Below, piece after piece: positions 1-9,270 of a stretch of DNA of 64,000 nt. Source of the DNA: Endozoicomonas sp. 4G (lineage in GTDB: Bacteria; Pseudomonadota; Gammaproteobacteria; Pseudomonadales; Endozoicomonadaceae). A program made the translations under genes and the position numbers. The notes beneath the pieces are model-generated. The model saw nothing but the letters and a program-made list of their open reading frames with translations, was not told the origin of the DNA and ran no database searches. Position 1 is the first letter of the stretch, and each line of letters opens with the position of its first letter. Location: assembly GCF_023822025.1 (NCBI RefSeq), contig NZ_CP082909.1, positions 62,001 through 126,000 on the forward strand, in the 5' to 3' direction.

Positions 1-699
1 CACCCGGACGCTGATGTCGCCTCCGGTGGCATTAATTTCTCCGGAGGTTTGATCAAAAGCGTGATGGCTGATGGCGTCAGAGACTTCCTCCAGAGTCAAT
101 TCGTAGCGCTGCAGCTGGTCTTGATCAAGACTGACCCGGATCTCATGTCCGGGCGCCAGATCCAGTTCAACCTGAGTGAGTCCGGGATCTTGTAGAAAAC
201 GGTCGCGGACGTTTTCTGTAACGGTGCGCAAAATGCGCTTATCGACATCACCGTAGATCATGATTTCCATGACCTCTTTTTTACGGCTGAGCACGGTTAT
301 CCGGGGTTTTTCCGAGTCTTTAGGCAACGTGCTGAGTCGGTTCACTGCCTGATCGATTTCCTGAAGTAACTGGTTGGCATCATGCCCTTCGATCACACTG
401 ACGTAGATTGCGGCTGAACCTGAAACGGACCTTGAGTGGATCTCATCAATGCCTTCAATGCCCCGAATGGCATTTTCAACCGGTAACACAATACCTAGGT
501 CAATCTCTTCAGGTGTTGCCCCTGAATAACTGACAGACACCTCGATCCAGTCAATCTCGAACTCAGGCATGATTTCTTTCTTAATGCCCCAGGTGACAAA
601 CAGGCCGCCGATGATCAGAAACAGCATCAACAGGTTCGGGGTGATCCGGTCTCGGGCCATCCAGGCGATAGCGCCTTTATTTTCATTGATGCCGCTCAT
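1..699 (-). CDS. RND efflux transporter, inner-membrane pump (N-terminal part, cut by window edge)
   Basis: The reading frame starts at 699 (MSGINENKGAIAWMARDRIT) and runs out of the window at position 1, giving about 233 residues. It has one early hydrophobic segment (LLMLFLIIGGLFV, roughly residues 22-34) followed by the periplasmic porter-type sequence of AcrB/HAE1-family pumps, including the stretch after KEIMPEF with SYSGATPEEI and PVENAIRGIEG. Such pumps use the proton gradient to extrude drugs, metals or lipophilic compounds. Its ATG overlaps the stop of the adaptor gene as ATGA, which suggests translational coupling in the four-gene operon. The substrate cannot be read from this part. 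Confidence 0.93.
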   Translation of the reverse strand, partial: MSGINENKGAIAWMARDRITPNLLMLFLIIGGLFVTWGIKKEIMPEFEIDWIEVSVSYSGATPEEIDLGIVLPVENAIRGIEGIDEIHSRSVSGSAAIYVSVIEGHDANQLLQEIDQAVNRLSTLPKDSEKPRITVLSRKKEVMEIMIYGDVDKRILRTVTENVRDRFLQDPGLTQVELDLAPGHEIRVSLDQDQLQRYELTLEEVSDAISHHAFDQTSGEINATGGDISVRV

Positions 700-1910
700 G
701 GCTGTTTACCTGCAACTAAAGGCTTTTCTGCTGCTAAAGGCTTTTCTGCTGTTTGTAGCGGTAAGCCATTAACAGGCGTGGTCAGTGAAGAGCTGATCAG
801 TTGGTCGCCATCTTCAAGCCCTGAAAGCATGATGGCTTTTTCGGAATCACGGTATACGGGCGACAGAGTACGGATTTCCAGTGTGTTATTTTCAGCTAAC
901 ACCCAGACCCGATTGCTGTTTCTGATCAGTGCTTCAGGCACGACAAAGGCATGGTCCACTTTTTTGCCGACAATCTCCGCCCGCAGCAGGTCGTTTACCA
1001 GCACGGCAGGTTTTCCTTTATTTTCTTCCCGTTGCGCCAGCGGGTCCTGAATCTCAATAATGACTTTTGCCATAAGAGAGCCGTCGTTCAGTTCGGGGGA
1101 TACGGAGATCAAGGTCCCTTTACGAAAGTCTTCACGCCATTGTGGGCTGGTGATTTTCACAGTGCTGCCAGTCTGTCCTGCGTTGGCAAAGTTTAGCCAT
1201 TTCAGTTGCCCGACAGGCACTTCCATGGCTATCCAGAAGCGATCCGTTGAGATCAGCTCCATCAAAGCGGTACTATTGCTGACCTGACTGCCCGGATAAA
1301 CGGTGTTGTTGATGACCTGACTGTTAAACGGTGCGGTGATCTGTGTACGACTCAGGTTCAGTTTTGCCTGATCCAGATTCGCCTGAGCCTCACTTAAGGC
1401 GGCTTTGGCAGCTTCCAGTTGCGGCTGCCTGAGCACCAGGGCTTCTTCTTCCGGGGAGAGTTTATTGCCGGTCAGTTCATACTCCTGCCGGGCAATATTT
1501 TGCTGTCCCTGCTCCAGCTTCAATTCCGACAATGCCTGTGCGACAGCTGCCTCCTGTTCCCGGACAAGAATCTTATATTCATCCTGATCCAGGGCCACAA
1601 GCAGCTCACCTTCCCTGACCCGGGAGCCGGGTATCAGGCCATTAAGGATACTGTCCACCTTGCCGCTGACCTCTGGATAAAGAGTGACAGACTGACTGGG
1701 AATAACAGTACCCAGGCCACTGACACGAATATTGACGGTTTGTCTCTCAACGGTAACCGTCTCCACCATTTGCGCTTGTTTTTCAGGTTCGTCACGACTG
1801 GCTTTGGGGGAGGTGGTCATCAGTTGCCATGCAATGGTCACTGAGACGGCAAGAACTAATAGCGGTGCCGCAAGCTTTTTCAGGTGTTGGGTCGATGCAT
1901 TCATTTTCAT
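696..1910 (-). CDS. RND efflux periplasmic adaptor (HlyD/MFP family)
   Basis: A 404-residue protein with an N-terminal membrane anchor (LAAPLLVLAVSVTIAWQLM) followed by a barrel-sandwich/lipoyl-type region (VSGLGTVIPSQSVTLYPEVSGKV, with the returning half near TQITAPFNSQVINNTVYPG) around a coiled-coil hairpin (roughly residues 115-190, rich in A, E, Q and L). This is the usual architecture of the adaptor that links an RND pump to an outer-membrane channel. The C-terminus carries a short duplication (EKPLAAEKPLVAGKQP), probably a harmless repeat. It lies between the channel gene and the pump gene and overlaps the pump start by 4 nt. Confidence 0.93.
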   Translation of the reverse strand: MKMNASTQHLKKLAAPLLVLAVSVTIAWQLMTTSPKASRDEPEKQAQMVETVTVERQTVNIRVSGLGTVIPSQSVTLYPEVSGKVDSILNGLIPGSRVREGELLVALDQDEYKILVREQEAAVAQALSELKLEQGQQNIARQEYELTGNKLSPEEEALVLRQPQLEAAKAALSEAQANLDQAKLNLSRTQITAPFNSQVINNTVYPGSQVSNSTALMELISTDRFWIAMEVPVGQLKWLNFANAGQTGSTVKITSPQWREDFRKGTLISVSPELNDGSLMAKVIIEIQDPLAQREENKGKPAVLVNDLLRAEIVGKKVDHAFVVPEALIRNSNRVWVLAENNTLEIRTLSPVYRDSEKAIMLSGLEDGDQLISSSLTTPVNGLPLQTAEKPLAAEKPLVAGKQP

Positions 1911-1911
1911 T

Positions 1912-3315
1912 TTAGTGTGAGACCTGAGCCTTATTTTGTTCCGTGCTTACCATGCTTTCATTCCGAATGGTTTCCGTATTCAGGTCACCCGCCAGAGCCC
2001 GGTGAAGTTGAATGCGCTCAGCCAGAAGGTTGCCCTTGCTGATCAGTTTCTGTTGTTCCAGATCCAGTCTGCTGTGTTGTGCAGTTAACACTTCAAGAAA
2101 AGTGCTGTCGCCATTTTGATAGCGGGTCAGTTTAAACTGCTCTGTTTTTAACGCTAACGACAACTGTTTATCAATACTTTCCAGTTGCTGTTGCTCCGAC
2201 TGTTCACGGGTCAGTGCTGTTTCTACTTCCGTAAAAGCTTCAAGCACTGCTTGCGAGTAGGTGTTCAGAGATTCGCTCAAAGCAGCTTCCTGACGTTCGA
2301 CTTCGGTCTTTCGCATCCCGCCATCAAAGAGGGGCGCTATCAGTCCAGCCGCAAGAGTGGTTGCCCAGTCATTCATCAGGGAAGACAGGTTCGAGCTGCT
2401 GGATAACAATGAGGCTGTGAGTTTGATTTGAGGTAACCGGTCGGCCTCGGCCATGATTAATTGTTGGTTTTGGCTCTCGACCTTAAACCAGGCCTGTTTC
2501 AGATCCGGACGACGACTCAGTAAGTCAGCCGGTACGCCTGTAGAAGGTAGAGGTTTCAGTTCCGGAGTTTCCGGGATAGCCATTGAAGGCAGCTCCGTTG
2601 TCCCCGTCAGCAGGGCCAGCTGCTGGGAGATCAGTTGCTTCTGATGCTCGGCAGCGAGTCTTTTGGCATTAAGATTTTCCAGCAGCTGTCGTTGTTGCAA
2701 CAGGTCTTCTGCCGGTGTCTGGCCGTATCGGAATCGCAGCTCAATCACGGACAGTTGACGGGTCAGGTTTTCAATCTGCTGGTCGTAGAGCTTGATCAGG
2801 GACTCCTGGGTCACCAGTTCGTACCAGTGACGAGCCACTTCAGACGACAATGTTATTTTTGCAGTGGCCAGTGCTTCACGGCTGGCCAGAAAATCGAACA
2901 TTGCCGAGGCTTCACTGGCTGCCAGACGTGACCAGAGGTCAATTTCATAGCTCGCCATCAAGCCAATCTGAAATTGATCGGTATTACCGGAAGACTGACG
3001 GCTGTGGCGGGCGTCGAAGGTTGCATCAATGCTGGGAACCGATGCTGCCCCGGACTGTCTGGCAACCGCCCGGGCCTGATGAAGCCTGTCCGTTGCCGCT
3101 TTCAGACTGAAGTTATCAGTCAATGCTTTTTCAATAAGGATGTTAAGCCGGGGGTCGTTAAAACTTTGCCACCAAAGGTTGGTTTGAGCTTTATTGCCGG
3201 ACTGAGAAAAAGCCGCAGGCAGAGACGTTTCTGGTGGCGATAAGGGGTTGTGCGTGGCACAACCCGACATCAGGAGAAGCAAGCCTCCCAGTGTCAGATA
3301 GCATGGGTATTTCAT
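1912..3315 (-). CDS. Outer-membrane efflux lipoprotein (TolC/NodT family)
   Basis: About 467 residues. The signal sequence MKYPCYLTLGGLLLLMSGC ends in a lipobox (LMSGC), so the protein is probably lipidated and outer-membrane anchored. Two OEP repeats follow, rich in helical A/L/Q sequence, with the NodT-type signature LLSRRPDL near the middle. A start 12 nt further upstream (3327) is possible, but the ATG at 3315 forms an ATGA overlap with the stop of the preceding thioredoxin-like gene, which I take as the coupled start. It should provide the exit duct for the adjacent adaptor and RND pump. Confidence 0.92.
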   Translation of the reverse strand: MKYPCYLTLGGLLLLMSGCATHNPLSPPETSLPAAFSQSGNKAQTNLWWQSFNDPRLNILIEKALTDNFSLKAATDRLHQARAVARQSGAASVPSIDATFDARHSRQSSGNTDQFQIGLMASYEIDLWSRLAASEASAMFDFLASREALATAKITLSSEVARHWYELVTQESLIKLYDQQIENLTRQLSVIELRFRYGQTPAEDLLQQRQLLENLNAKRLAAEHQKQLISQQLALLTGTTELPSMAIPETPELKPLPSTGVPADLLSRRPDLKQAWFKVESQNQQLIMAEADRLPQIKLTASLLSSSSNLSSLMNDWATTLAAGLIAPLFDGGMRKTEVERQEAALSESLNTYSQAVLEAFTEVETALTREQSEQQQLESIDKQLSLALKTEQFKLTRYQNGDSTFLEVLTAQHSRLDLEQQKLISKGNLLAERIQLHRALAGDLNTETIRNESMVSTEQNKAQVSH

Positions 3316-3806
3316 TGATTCATCCATAACCTTGCGAGCATTCCCGCCTTGCTGGTGTAGCCCGTGGTGATGGACTTGATTTCACCGTTTCTGATAATAA
3401 AAATGGAAGGCGTTACGCTGACATTCCAGGCTCTGCTGATAGAGCCCTCAGGATCATTAATGACAGGGAAGTGTAACCCTTTGGCATTGAGATACCGGGC
3501 CACTTTCTCATTGTTGCCCGAGACCAGGGCCACGGTAACGACCTGATACTCTTCTGACAAATCACTGACCGCAGGGCTGACCCAGTGACAGACCCGGCAC
3601 CAGCTGGCCCAGAAATAAAGCAGCACCGGCTTTTCTTCAGACAGCTTGTAAAGGTCGACTTCTGCTCCGTTAACAGGCATCGCGCGCAGCTCTGGAGCCA
3701 TGCCTGAAGGCATGTCTTTTTGCAGATAGACGTTATATGCCGTCATTACTGCGGCCCCGATCAGCAGGGTGAAAAAGGCTTCCCGAATGAATTTGCCAAA
3801 ACGCAT
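3312..3806 (-). CDS. Membrane-anchored thioredoxin-like protein (TlpA/ScsD type)
   Basis: A 164-residue protein with one N-terminal membrane segment (FFTLLIGAAVMTAYNVYL) and a periplasmic thioredoxin fold. The redox motif is CRVC within YFWASWCRVCHW (about residues 68-77) and the cis-proline loop is VTPSIFI. This matches the TlpA/ResA/ScsD group, which handles protein disulfides in the periplasm. It is the first gene of the efflux operon (ATGA overlap with the channel gene), so it may serve folding of, or copper or oxidative protection linked to, that operon. The ScsD label is by motif and context only. Confidence 0.85.
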   Translation of the reverse strand: MRFGKFIREAFFTLLIGAAVMTAYNVYLQKDMPSGMAPELRAMPVNGAEVDLYKLSEEKPVLLYFWASWCRVCHWVSPAVSDLSEEYQVVTVALVSGNNEKVARYLNAKGLHFPVINDPEGSISRAWNVSVTPSIFIIRNGEIKSITTGYTSKAGMLARLWMNQ

Positions 3807-3833
3807 GCCCTGAAATCCTCTGTTTTATTTTAT

Positions 3834-4355
3834 TCAGGCGGCTCTTTCTGCTTCCGGCAGATCAGTCAGAGTGCCGTATTGTTGCTGGGCATAAATCAGT
3901 GGCGAAGCCCCCTGATTCAGGCGAACTTCGCGAACATGGCCAATACAGATATGGTGAGTACCTGACTGATTCATCTCCTTCAGTTCACAGACGACACTGG
4001 CCAAAGCATCATCCAGCATAGGAGCTCCGGATTGAGAAGGTGACCAGTCACCGGCTTCCAGAAATCGTTGTTCGCCCCTGGCACCTGAACGACCGGCAAA
4101 TACGTCAGACACATTCTGCTGATCGGCACTCAGAACATTGATGCAGAAATAGCCACTGGCCCTGATTTCTGCCAGAGCCTGTACGTCTTTATGGATACAA
4201 ACCAGCATGGCAGCCGGTTCCGTGGATAAAGAGCATACGGCTGTGGCCGTAAGACCATTTCTTGATCCATCATGTCGGGAAGTAACGACGTTGACGGAAG
4301 CTGCCAGTTCCTGCATGGCTTGTTTAAAGTCCGAAACCAGAGACTGCTCACTCAT
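3834..4355 (-). CDS. Flavin reductase-like FMN-binding domain protein
   Basis: From the ATG at 4355 (MSEQSLVSDFKQAMQELAAS) the protein is about 173 residues, the usual length of the HpaC/DIM6-type flavin reductases that supply reduced FMN or FAD to monooxygenases. Recognisable segments are VNVVTSRHDGSRNGLTATAV, CSLSTEPAAMLVCI and the C-terminal THHICIGHVREV. The open frame extends to 4502, but those 49 extra residues do not resemble the family and lack a ribosome-binding site, whereas GGGAG lies 10 nt before 4355. Its monooxygenase partner is not visible here. Confidence 0.85.
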   Translation of the reverse strand: MSEQSLVSDFKQAMQELAASVNVVTSRHDGSRNGLTATAVCSLSTEPAAMLVCIHKDVQALAEIRASGYFCINVLSADQQNVSDVFAGRSGARGEQRFLEAGDWSPSQSGAPMLDDALASVVCELKEMNQSGTHHICIGHVREVRLNQGASPLIYAQQQYGTLTDLPEAERAA

Positions 4356-4517
4356 AAAAACTGCGCTCCCGCTTGCAAGGGCATTGAAAATCGATTCGTT
4401 TGACAAGTTGGCTATGTCAGATTGGGCACTATGATACCAATCAATCAGAAATGCCGATAGAGAGGGGAAGACCTGCTGATATTCACCAGATCCGATGGGC
4501 ATTGACTCTGGAAAAAG

Positions 4518-4835
4518 TTATTTTCTGCGGAAAAAGTCGTTGAGCTTGGTAGCCAGCATCATATTGCCTTCGGTGCGTACTTTGCCCGTCATAAAAGCCT
4601 GCATGCCATCCAGTTCACCGGTCATGATCCCGACAAAGGATTCACTGTCTGTGATCAGGGTGACACCAGGGTCTTCACTGGCGCCTTTAAGTACACGACA
4701 AGTGCCGTCATCAATAATGATGTGGTAGGTTTCTCCGTCGGTAATATCAAACTGAAAAGTGAGCTGCTGTCCCGCAGCCGCGCTGGCATCAAAACGGCTG
4801 GGTATGTTGTCGAAGATTTCTTGCACTGTGGTCAT
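4518..4835 (-). CDS. SCP2 sterol-binding domain protein
   Basis: A 105-residue single-domain protein. The pattern QLTFQFDITDGETYHIIIDDG, followed by GVTLITDSESFVGIMTGELD and the helix DGMQAFMTGKVRTEGNMMLA, is typical of the SCP2 lipid-binding fold. In bacteria such proteins bind hydrophobic ligands or fatty acyl groups; the ligand here is unknown. It lies 16 nt beyond the flavin reductase frame on the same strand and may be co-transcribed with it. Confidence 0.88.
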   Translation of the reverse strand: MTTVQEIFDNIPSRFDASAAAGQQLTFQFDITDGETYHIIIDDGTCRVLKGASEDPGVTLITDSESFVGIMTGELDGMQAFMTGKVRTEGNMMLATKLNDFFRRK

Positions 4836-5060
4836 TGTTATAACTCCATGAGTATTGTTCCGGGCACTATAGCAGGTCGGGGTTTTTATGTGTTGTCTGG
4901 TCCCCGGAGATCATATCTGATTTTTACAGCAAGCTCTCATAGATATTACTTTGCTTTACATTTGTTCTGGTTGATTTATCGAATGAGCGTAACGAAAGGT
5001 AGGGCAGATTGTCTGGGGAACCCCGTCGAATAAGGTGTATCTCGCTATAGCAACCAAACG

Positions 5061-5140
5061 CCGTTCACCCTGAGCGCCCTTCGACTCTGCTCAGGGTGAA
5101 CGGAGTTTGGGTGCCATTGATAATCTGTAGCGTAAGAGCG
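5061..5140. repeat. Dispersed palindromic repeat, copy 1
   Basis: Perfect 15-bp arms CCGTTCACCCTGAGC (5061-5075) and GCTCAGGGTGAACGG (5089-5103), followed by GAGTTTGGGTGCCATTGATA and a tail to about 5140. The right part recurs at 15650-15713. No coding capacity is seen in the surrounding 4836-5258, so this is a REP-like intergenic element. Confidence 0.75.
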
Positions 5141-5220
5141 AGGGCTGCACGGATATTAGAGCTTAGCTGCACTGGTTGTAGGAATCCCCGTTGTTCACGG
5201 CTGGGAGGAAGTCAAGTGAC

Positions 5221-5251
5221 AGCCATCAAGCTATATGCATGCTTGATGGCT
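5221..5251. repeat. 11-bp inverted repeat (hairpin) at the end of a gene remnant
   Basis: AGCCATCAAGC (5221-5231) and GCTTGATGGCT (5241-5251) form a perfect stem with a 9-nt loop. It lies just past the stop of the HEPN-like stub on the minus strand. The plus-strand side runs into GTGCTTTT. It could be a terminator of the former gene, but there is no strong T-run on the minus strand. Confidence 0.45.
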
Positions 5252-5258
5252 GTGCTTT

Positions 5259-5490
5259 TCAAACAGTTCGATTCTTTAAATAGCTTTCGTTATCAACTGC
5301 ATTCCTGATAAGGGTTTGAAAGGAAATGATCATCTCTAACAGTTCTGCCTGTACTTCGCTATAAACATCTTCAACATCTTTGCCTGTCAGTCTTTCCCCA
5401 TGGGAAATGCCATTTCTATACTTGACCAGCTTTGAATCAATGAAGTGCTTTTTAAGTTCGAAAATGGATTCGGTCAGGCTCCTATTCGGT
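5259..5490 (-). pseudogene. 3' stub of a HEPN-domain protein
   Basis: Read on the minus strand, about 72 codons are open from near 5484 to the TGA at 5261-5259, with no start codon and a stop in frame upstream. The translation contains KYRNGISHGERLTGKDV. RNGISH fits the R-x4-6-H catalytic motif of HEPN ribonucleases, especially the MAE_28990/RiboL-PSP types found in toxin-antitoxin and defence genes. The 5' part is missing and two tandem 16-bp copies of ATTCGGTCAGGCTCCT (5468-5499) mark the break, next to the ISNCY remnant. HEPN assignment rests on a short motif. Confidence 0.5.
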
Positions 5491-5515
5491 CAGGCTCCTA
5501 GTTAGTACATGATAT

Positions 5516-6425
5516 TTAGTGCCTGTCCGAAAACCCTCAACCACTTGAAAACATAGGCTTATAGCCCAATATAGGGAACGAAGATTTTCCACAACGAGCC
5601 TTTTCCACTTATGCGCCAAACCATCAACCCACAAATGCAGCTTGGCGAGGTTGACATCTCTGCCATTACATTCAACCTCAGGTCAAGGGACGATATTCCT
5701 CGATTACTCCTGGCATTGCAGCATATCTGGACAAATATCGAGTTGAGAAACCAGGTTTTTCACGTGCTTGAGGGTATGATAACTGCTGACCAAGGTAACG
5801 GGCGTCCCGGAATGGATCTCTGAAGGGTGTTGGTTTTTGGCACCTTGCGGCTGGTTATTAACTGCGCAAACAGCGATTTCCCCAGGTATCACAAGTCAGT
5901 TATGACCGAGGTTTCTGGTCAAAAGAAAACCTTGAAAAACTGGAAGAATTTCTCGACCGAGCCGTGTTGCCGAAAAAAGGCAGGTGGTCAGAACAGGACA
6001 GGCTTCGTGAGCGACACCCGGAGTTTATCAGGGCAAAAAGGAAGCACTCCGCTGTAGAATCTGACATTAATGCCCTCGAACAGCATGGGCTGGACCGATG
6101 CCCGGATACTGGCATTGATGGCTTCCGTCGTTATGTGTCGCTGGCAGTTCTGGGTACCAATCTGCATCGATTGGGTACCTTGCTGCAAAAGCAGGCAGTC
6201 CAGACAAGTAAAAAAGCGGCCTGAAAAGAGAAACTGGCTTGTTGGCAACCAGGTTCACCTTTGGGTGAGGATGTTCTGTGCCCAAAAATCGGGAAGTTGT
6301 TCATAAAATGAACAGAAATTAACCAAAAAGTAGCACCCTCAAATGAGTAGGCTAAATTTTAATCAAAAAATTTTGGCTGCTGCCTGCTGCATCGGATTAT
6401 TTGTGGGTTTTCGGGCAGGCACTAA
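5516..6425 (+). mobile_element. Degenerate ISNCY-like insertion sequence with both terminal inverted repeats
   Basis: The left end TTAGTGCCTGTCCGAAAACC begins at 5516, and its inverted counterpart ends at 6425 (TTAGTGCCTGCCCGAAAACC on the opposite strand), 20 of 21 positions matching. About 910 bp remain, with a transposase remnant inside, so the element has lost internal sequence. No convincing target duplication could be identified. Confidence 0.75.
5611..6224 (+). pseudogene. ISNCY-like transposase remnant (internal deletion and frameshifts)
   Basis: The first 70 codons from 5611 (MRQTINPQMQLGEVDISAIT, then IWTNIELRNQVFHVLE and NGRPGMDL) resemble the N-terminus of ISNCY-group transposases. 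A stop and frame change follow near 5822. Fragments such as FGTLRL continue in another frame, and the C-terminal part reappears from 5964 (WSEQDRLRERHPEFIRAKRKHSAVES broken by frame, then RYVSLAVLGTNLHRLG), ending at 6224. The central catalytic region is largely gone, so the element cannot move by itself. Confidence 0.75.
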
Positions 6426-6591
6426 GTACTAATTTTTTTGTTCTGTTCTCCCACCTTTTCACTAAATTGACCCAGATCAACACTCTGCTTTTCGTCGATT
6501 GCAATGTTTAACAAATATTGTCATTTTTCGCCCCTTTCTAAATCTGCCCCCTCATTGCTGACGGCTGTAAAGCTTTCTATCTGGAGAGAAT

Positions 6592-7878
6592 ATGCGTTCA
6601 AAAGATCAGAAAAATGGTCTTTATCAGAAGTGGAAGACGATTCCCCTCTGGAAGAAAATCATGACTGGCATGGTGCTGGGTCTGGCTACCGGTTTTACCA
6701 TGGGCCCTGAAGCCGCCATGTTCAAGCCGCTGGGCGATCTGTTTCTTAATGCCATTAAAATGCTGATCGTACCGCTGGTGTTCTGTTCTCTGGTGAGCGG
6801 TGTGACCTCGATGAACGACTCCAGCAAAATGGGTCGTGTGGCATTGAAGAGTATTGCCCTGTATCTGACCACCGGTGCGGTTGCGATTACTATTGGTCTT
6901 CTGATCGGTAACTTCTTTGCACCCGGTGAAGGCTTGAACCTTGTTGCACCTGCCGCCAGTGAAGTCAAAGATTCTCCGTCCATGATCGATACTCTGGTGG
7001 CGACGATTCCTGCCAATCCCATTATGTCTATGGCGAATGGCGAAATTCTCCAGATTATTGTATTTGCCCTGTTTGTCGGTGTGGCTATCAGCACTCTGGG
7101 CAAGAAAGCCGAGCCCATGCGGAAGCTGATTGAGTCCGGTGCCGAAATTATGTACCAGCTGACGGGCATTGTGATGAGCTTTGCGCCCTACGGTATTTTT
7201 GGTCTGATGGCCGCTGTGGCAGGTGAGAATGGCGTTGATGTCTTGCTACCTCTGGCTAAAGTGATTGGCTCTGTCTATTTTGGCTGTGCTTTCCTGATTT
7301 ACGGCCTGTACAGCCTCTTCCTGAAAGCCAATGGTTTGAGTCCGCGTAAATTCCTGAAGGCGACCATGAACGTGCAAACGGTTGCTTTCAGTACTTCCAG
7401 CAGCTCAGGCACTCTGCCGGTAAGTTTGCAAACGGGTGAGCAAAAGCTGGGCCTGTCTAAAAGCATCTGCAGTTTTGTCATGCCTCTGGGTGCCACTGTG
7501 AACATGAATGGCACTGCCCTGTATCAAGGGGTTTGTGCACTGTTTATTGCTCAGGCTTACGGTATTGATCTGACGGTGGCGAACTATCTCACCATCATCT
7601 TTACTTCTACGCTTGCAGCGGTGGGTACAGCCGGTGTTCCGGGTGCTGGCCTGATCATGTTAAGTCTGGTACTGACCAGCGTTGGCCTGCCGGTTGAGGG
7701 GGTTGCCCTGATTGCGGCAGTGGATCGGATTCTGGATATGGCCCGCACTTGGGTGAACGTACAGGGCGACATTATGGTCACCAGTGTCGTAGCCAGAAGC
7801 GAAGGTGAACTGGACAAAACGATCTATGACGATGAAACCGCGGGTGAAAGGCTGGAGCCTAAGCTAGCTTCTACTTAA
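6592..7878 (+). CDS. Dicarboxylate/amino acid:cation symporter (DAACS family)
   Basis: A 428-residue integral membrane protein with about eight hydrophobic helices and the family signatures: the serine-rich loop SSSSGTLPVSLQ (about residue 270), GATVNMNGTALYQG, TAGVPGAGLIML and the C-terminal DRILDMARTWVNVQGD. Members (GltP, DctA, SstT) couple uptake of glutamate, aspartate or C4-dicarboxylates to H+ or Na+. Which substrate applies cannot be read safely. The ATG at 6592 follows GGAGAG at suitable spacing. It is monocistronic and converges on the next gene with only 2 nt between stops. Confidence 0.93.
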   Translation: MRSKDQKNGLYQKWKTIPLWKKIMTGMVLGLATGFTMGPEAAMFKPLGDLFLNAIKMLIVPLVFCSLVSGVTSMNDSSKMGRVALKSIALYLTTGAVAITIGLLIGNFFAPGEGLNLVAPAASEVKDSPSMIDTLVATIPANPIMSMANGEILQIIVFALFVGVAISTLGKKAEPMRKLIESGAEIMYQLTGIVMSFAPYGIFGLMAAVAGENGVDVLLPLAKVIGSVYFGCAFLIYGLYSLFLKANGLSPRKFLKATMNVQTVAFSTSSSSGTLPVSLQTGEQKLGLSKSICSFVMPLGATVNMNGTALYQGVCALFIAQAYGIDLTVANYLTIIFTSTLAAVGTAGVPGAGLIMLSLVLTSVGLPVEGVALIAAVDRILDMARTWVNVQGDIMVTSVVARSEGELDKTIYDDETAGERLEPKLAST

Positions 7879-7880
7879 TC

Positions 7881-9110
7881 TTATCCGCGGTCTTCCAAAG
7901 AGAGTGATTGGGCAATGGCCATCAAGGTTCGGTAACCCGCACTCTCTACCTGTCTGGGTAACTTCAGCACTTTGCTTAACACATCAGGGTTGGCTTCTAA
8001 AAAGCTTTTTACCTGAGGGGCAAAGGCTCTGGGGAATCGGCAAACCAGGGGTGGTGATGCCGACATTTGTTGGCTAATCAGCTTTTGAAATACAGGAGCC
8101 GTTCCTGAAAAAAGCGGTTGCCAGTTTTCGTCACTGAGCCGGGTAGCATTCTCGGCGATGAACCCCGGCCAGAAGTCGAGCAGTTCAGGGTCAGCCAGTG
8201 CTTTTTCAAACAGTGTGGGGTCAATATCCAGAGCCGCTTGTGGAAACCGTTTGACGAACGCCAGCGTTACCTGCTCTTCCTGAGTAAAGTCAGACAGTAG
8301 CAGTGTATTTCGAGCAGCTTTGTGAAAAGTGGGTGAGTGATAAGGCATTAAGCTGTCCTGGCGTCGCAGATAATGTTGAGCCGCTACGGCAATATACTGT
8401 TCTTCCATATCCGGGTTCAGTTGAATCAGAAACATCAGCTGATGTACGAGAGCTGACTTACACTGACTAATCACATTCGGGTATTTCAGGTATAGGCTAA
8501 GCTCCATCGTAATAAACTCATCAACGCAGTTCCGGGTGGCCTGATACACCTCGCTCAGGTCGTCCTGACCTGAGCATTGATGGCTGAATTCATCCAGCCA
8601 TTCAAGCAGGGCTGTGTTATAGAATCCGACAAGCTGGTTGAGGTCGGTGGTGTCCATAAAGTCACAGAATCTTGTAAAGCCTTCATGCATGGTTTTGTTC
8701 AGTTTGTCCTGTAAATTTTGCTCGGGCTTTTTTGCCCGGACAGAAACATAAAGTGTTTTACTCAGTTGCTCTCTGGCACGGATGATCTGACAGGCGGGGG
8801 TTTTCAGGAACTCTGCGACCTGCTGAGTCAGTACGAATAAGTCCCGCTCTCCCGCTATCGTTGCTTCAAAGGTTGAGACAGCTCGGTCACTCAGGTTGAG
8901 ATGTCGGTTCACATCGTGGGCCGATTGAGTCATGGAGCCGAGCAGGTTGCTGAGGTGCGCAGGGTCTGGACGGGTGACAATCCAGTCTTTATAGGTAGCG
9001 ATCACTGTCAGCAGTTGGTATGGGTCGTGGAGTCCAATCTCAGTATTCGGTGCACATTTTTTATGATCTGGGGTCAGGTCTTGAACCTGTTCATGAAGAC
9101 TCGGAATCAT
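7881..9110 (-). CDS. Hypothetical protein, 409 residues
   Basis: I do not recognise a family. The protein is soluble-looking, has no signal peptide or membrane helix, and is rich in predicted helix (many L, Q, E and A) with scattered cysteines. It begins MIPSLHEQVQDLTPDHKKCA. A helical-repeat or all-alpha fold is plausible. It has its own transcription unit, convergent with the symporter and separated by 160 bp from hmp. The even codon use and long frame support a real gene. Confidence 0.8.
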   Translation of the reverse strand: MIPSLHEQVQDLTPDHKKCAPNTEIGLHDPYQLLTVIATYKDWIVTRPDPAHLSNLLGSMTQSAHDVNRHLNLSDRAVSTFEATIAGERDLFVLTQQVAEFLKTPACQIIRAREQLSKTLYVSVRAKKPEQNLQDKLNKTMHEGFTRFCDFMDTTDLNQLVGFYNTALLEWLDEFSHQCSGQDDLSEVYQATRNCVDEFITMELSLYLKYPNVISQCKSALVHQLMFLIQLNPDMEEQYIAVAAQHYLRRQDSLMPYHSPTFHKAARNTLLLSDFTQEEQVTLAFVKRFPQAALDIDPTLFEKALADPELLDFWPGFIAENATRLSDENWQPLFSGTAPVFQKLISQQMSASPPLVCRFPRAFAPQVKSFLEANPDVLSKVLKLPRQVESAGYRTLMAIAQSLSLEDRG

Positions 9111-9270
9111 CGCCTACTTCCCTGTTTTAATACGTCTTTATGGAAAATCTAGCAGCAGTGGGAGGGGTAAAAGGAGTGTCAGAAACCAGACTTAACGGAC
9201 GGATAACAACAAACAGACGGGAGGTGTGACAAAAATGCATCAGGAAGAGAGCGCGAAGCCCTCTCCGGGA

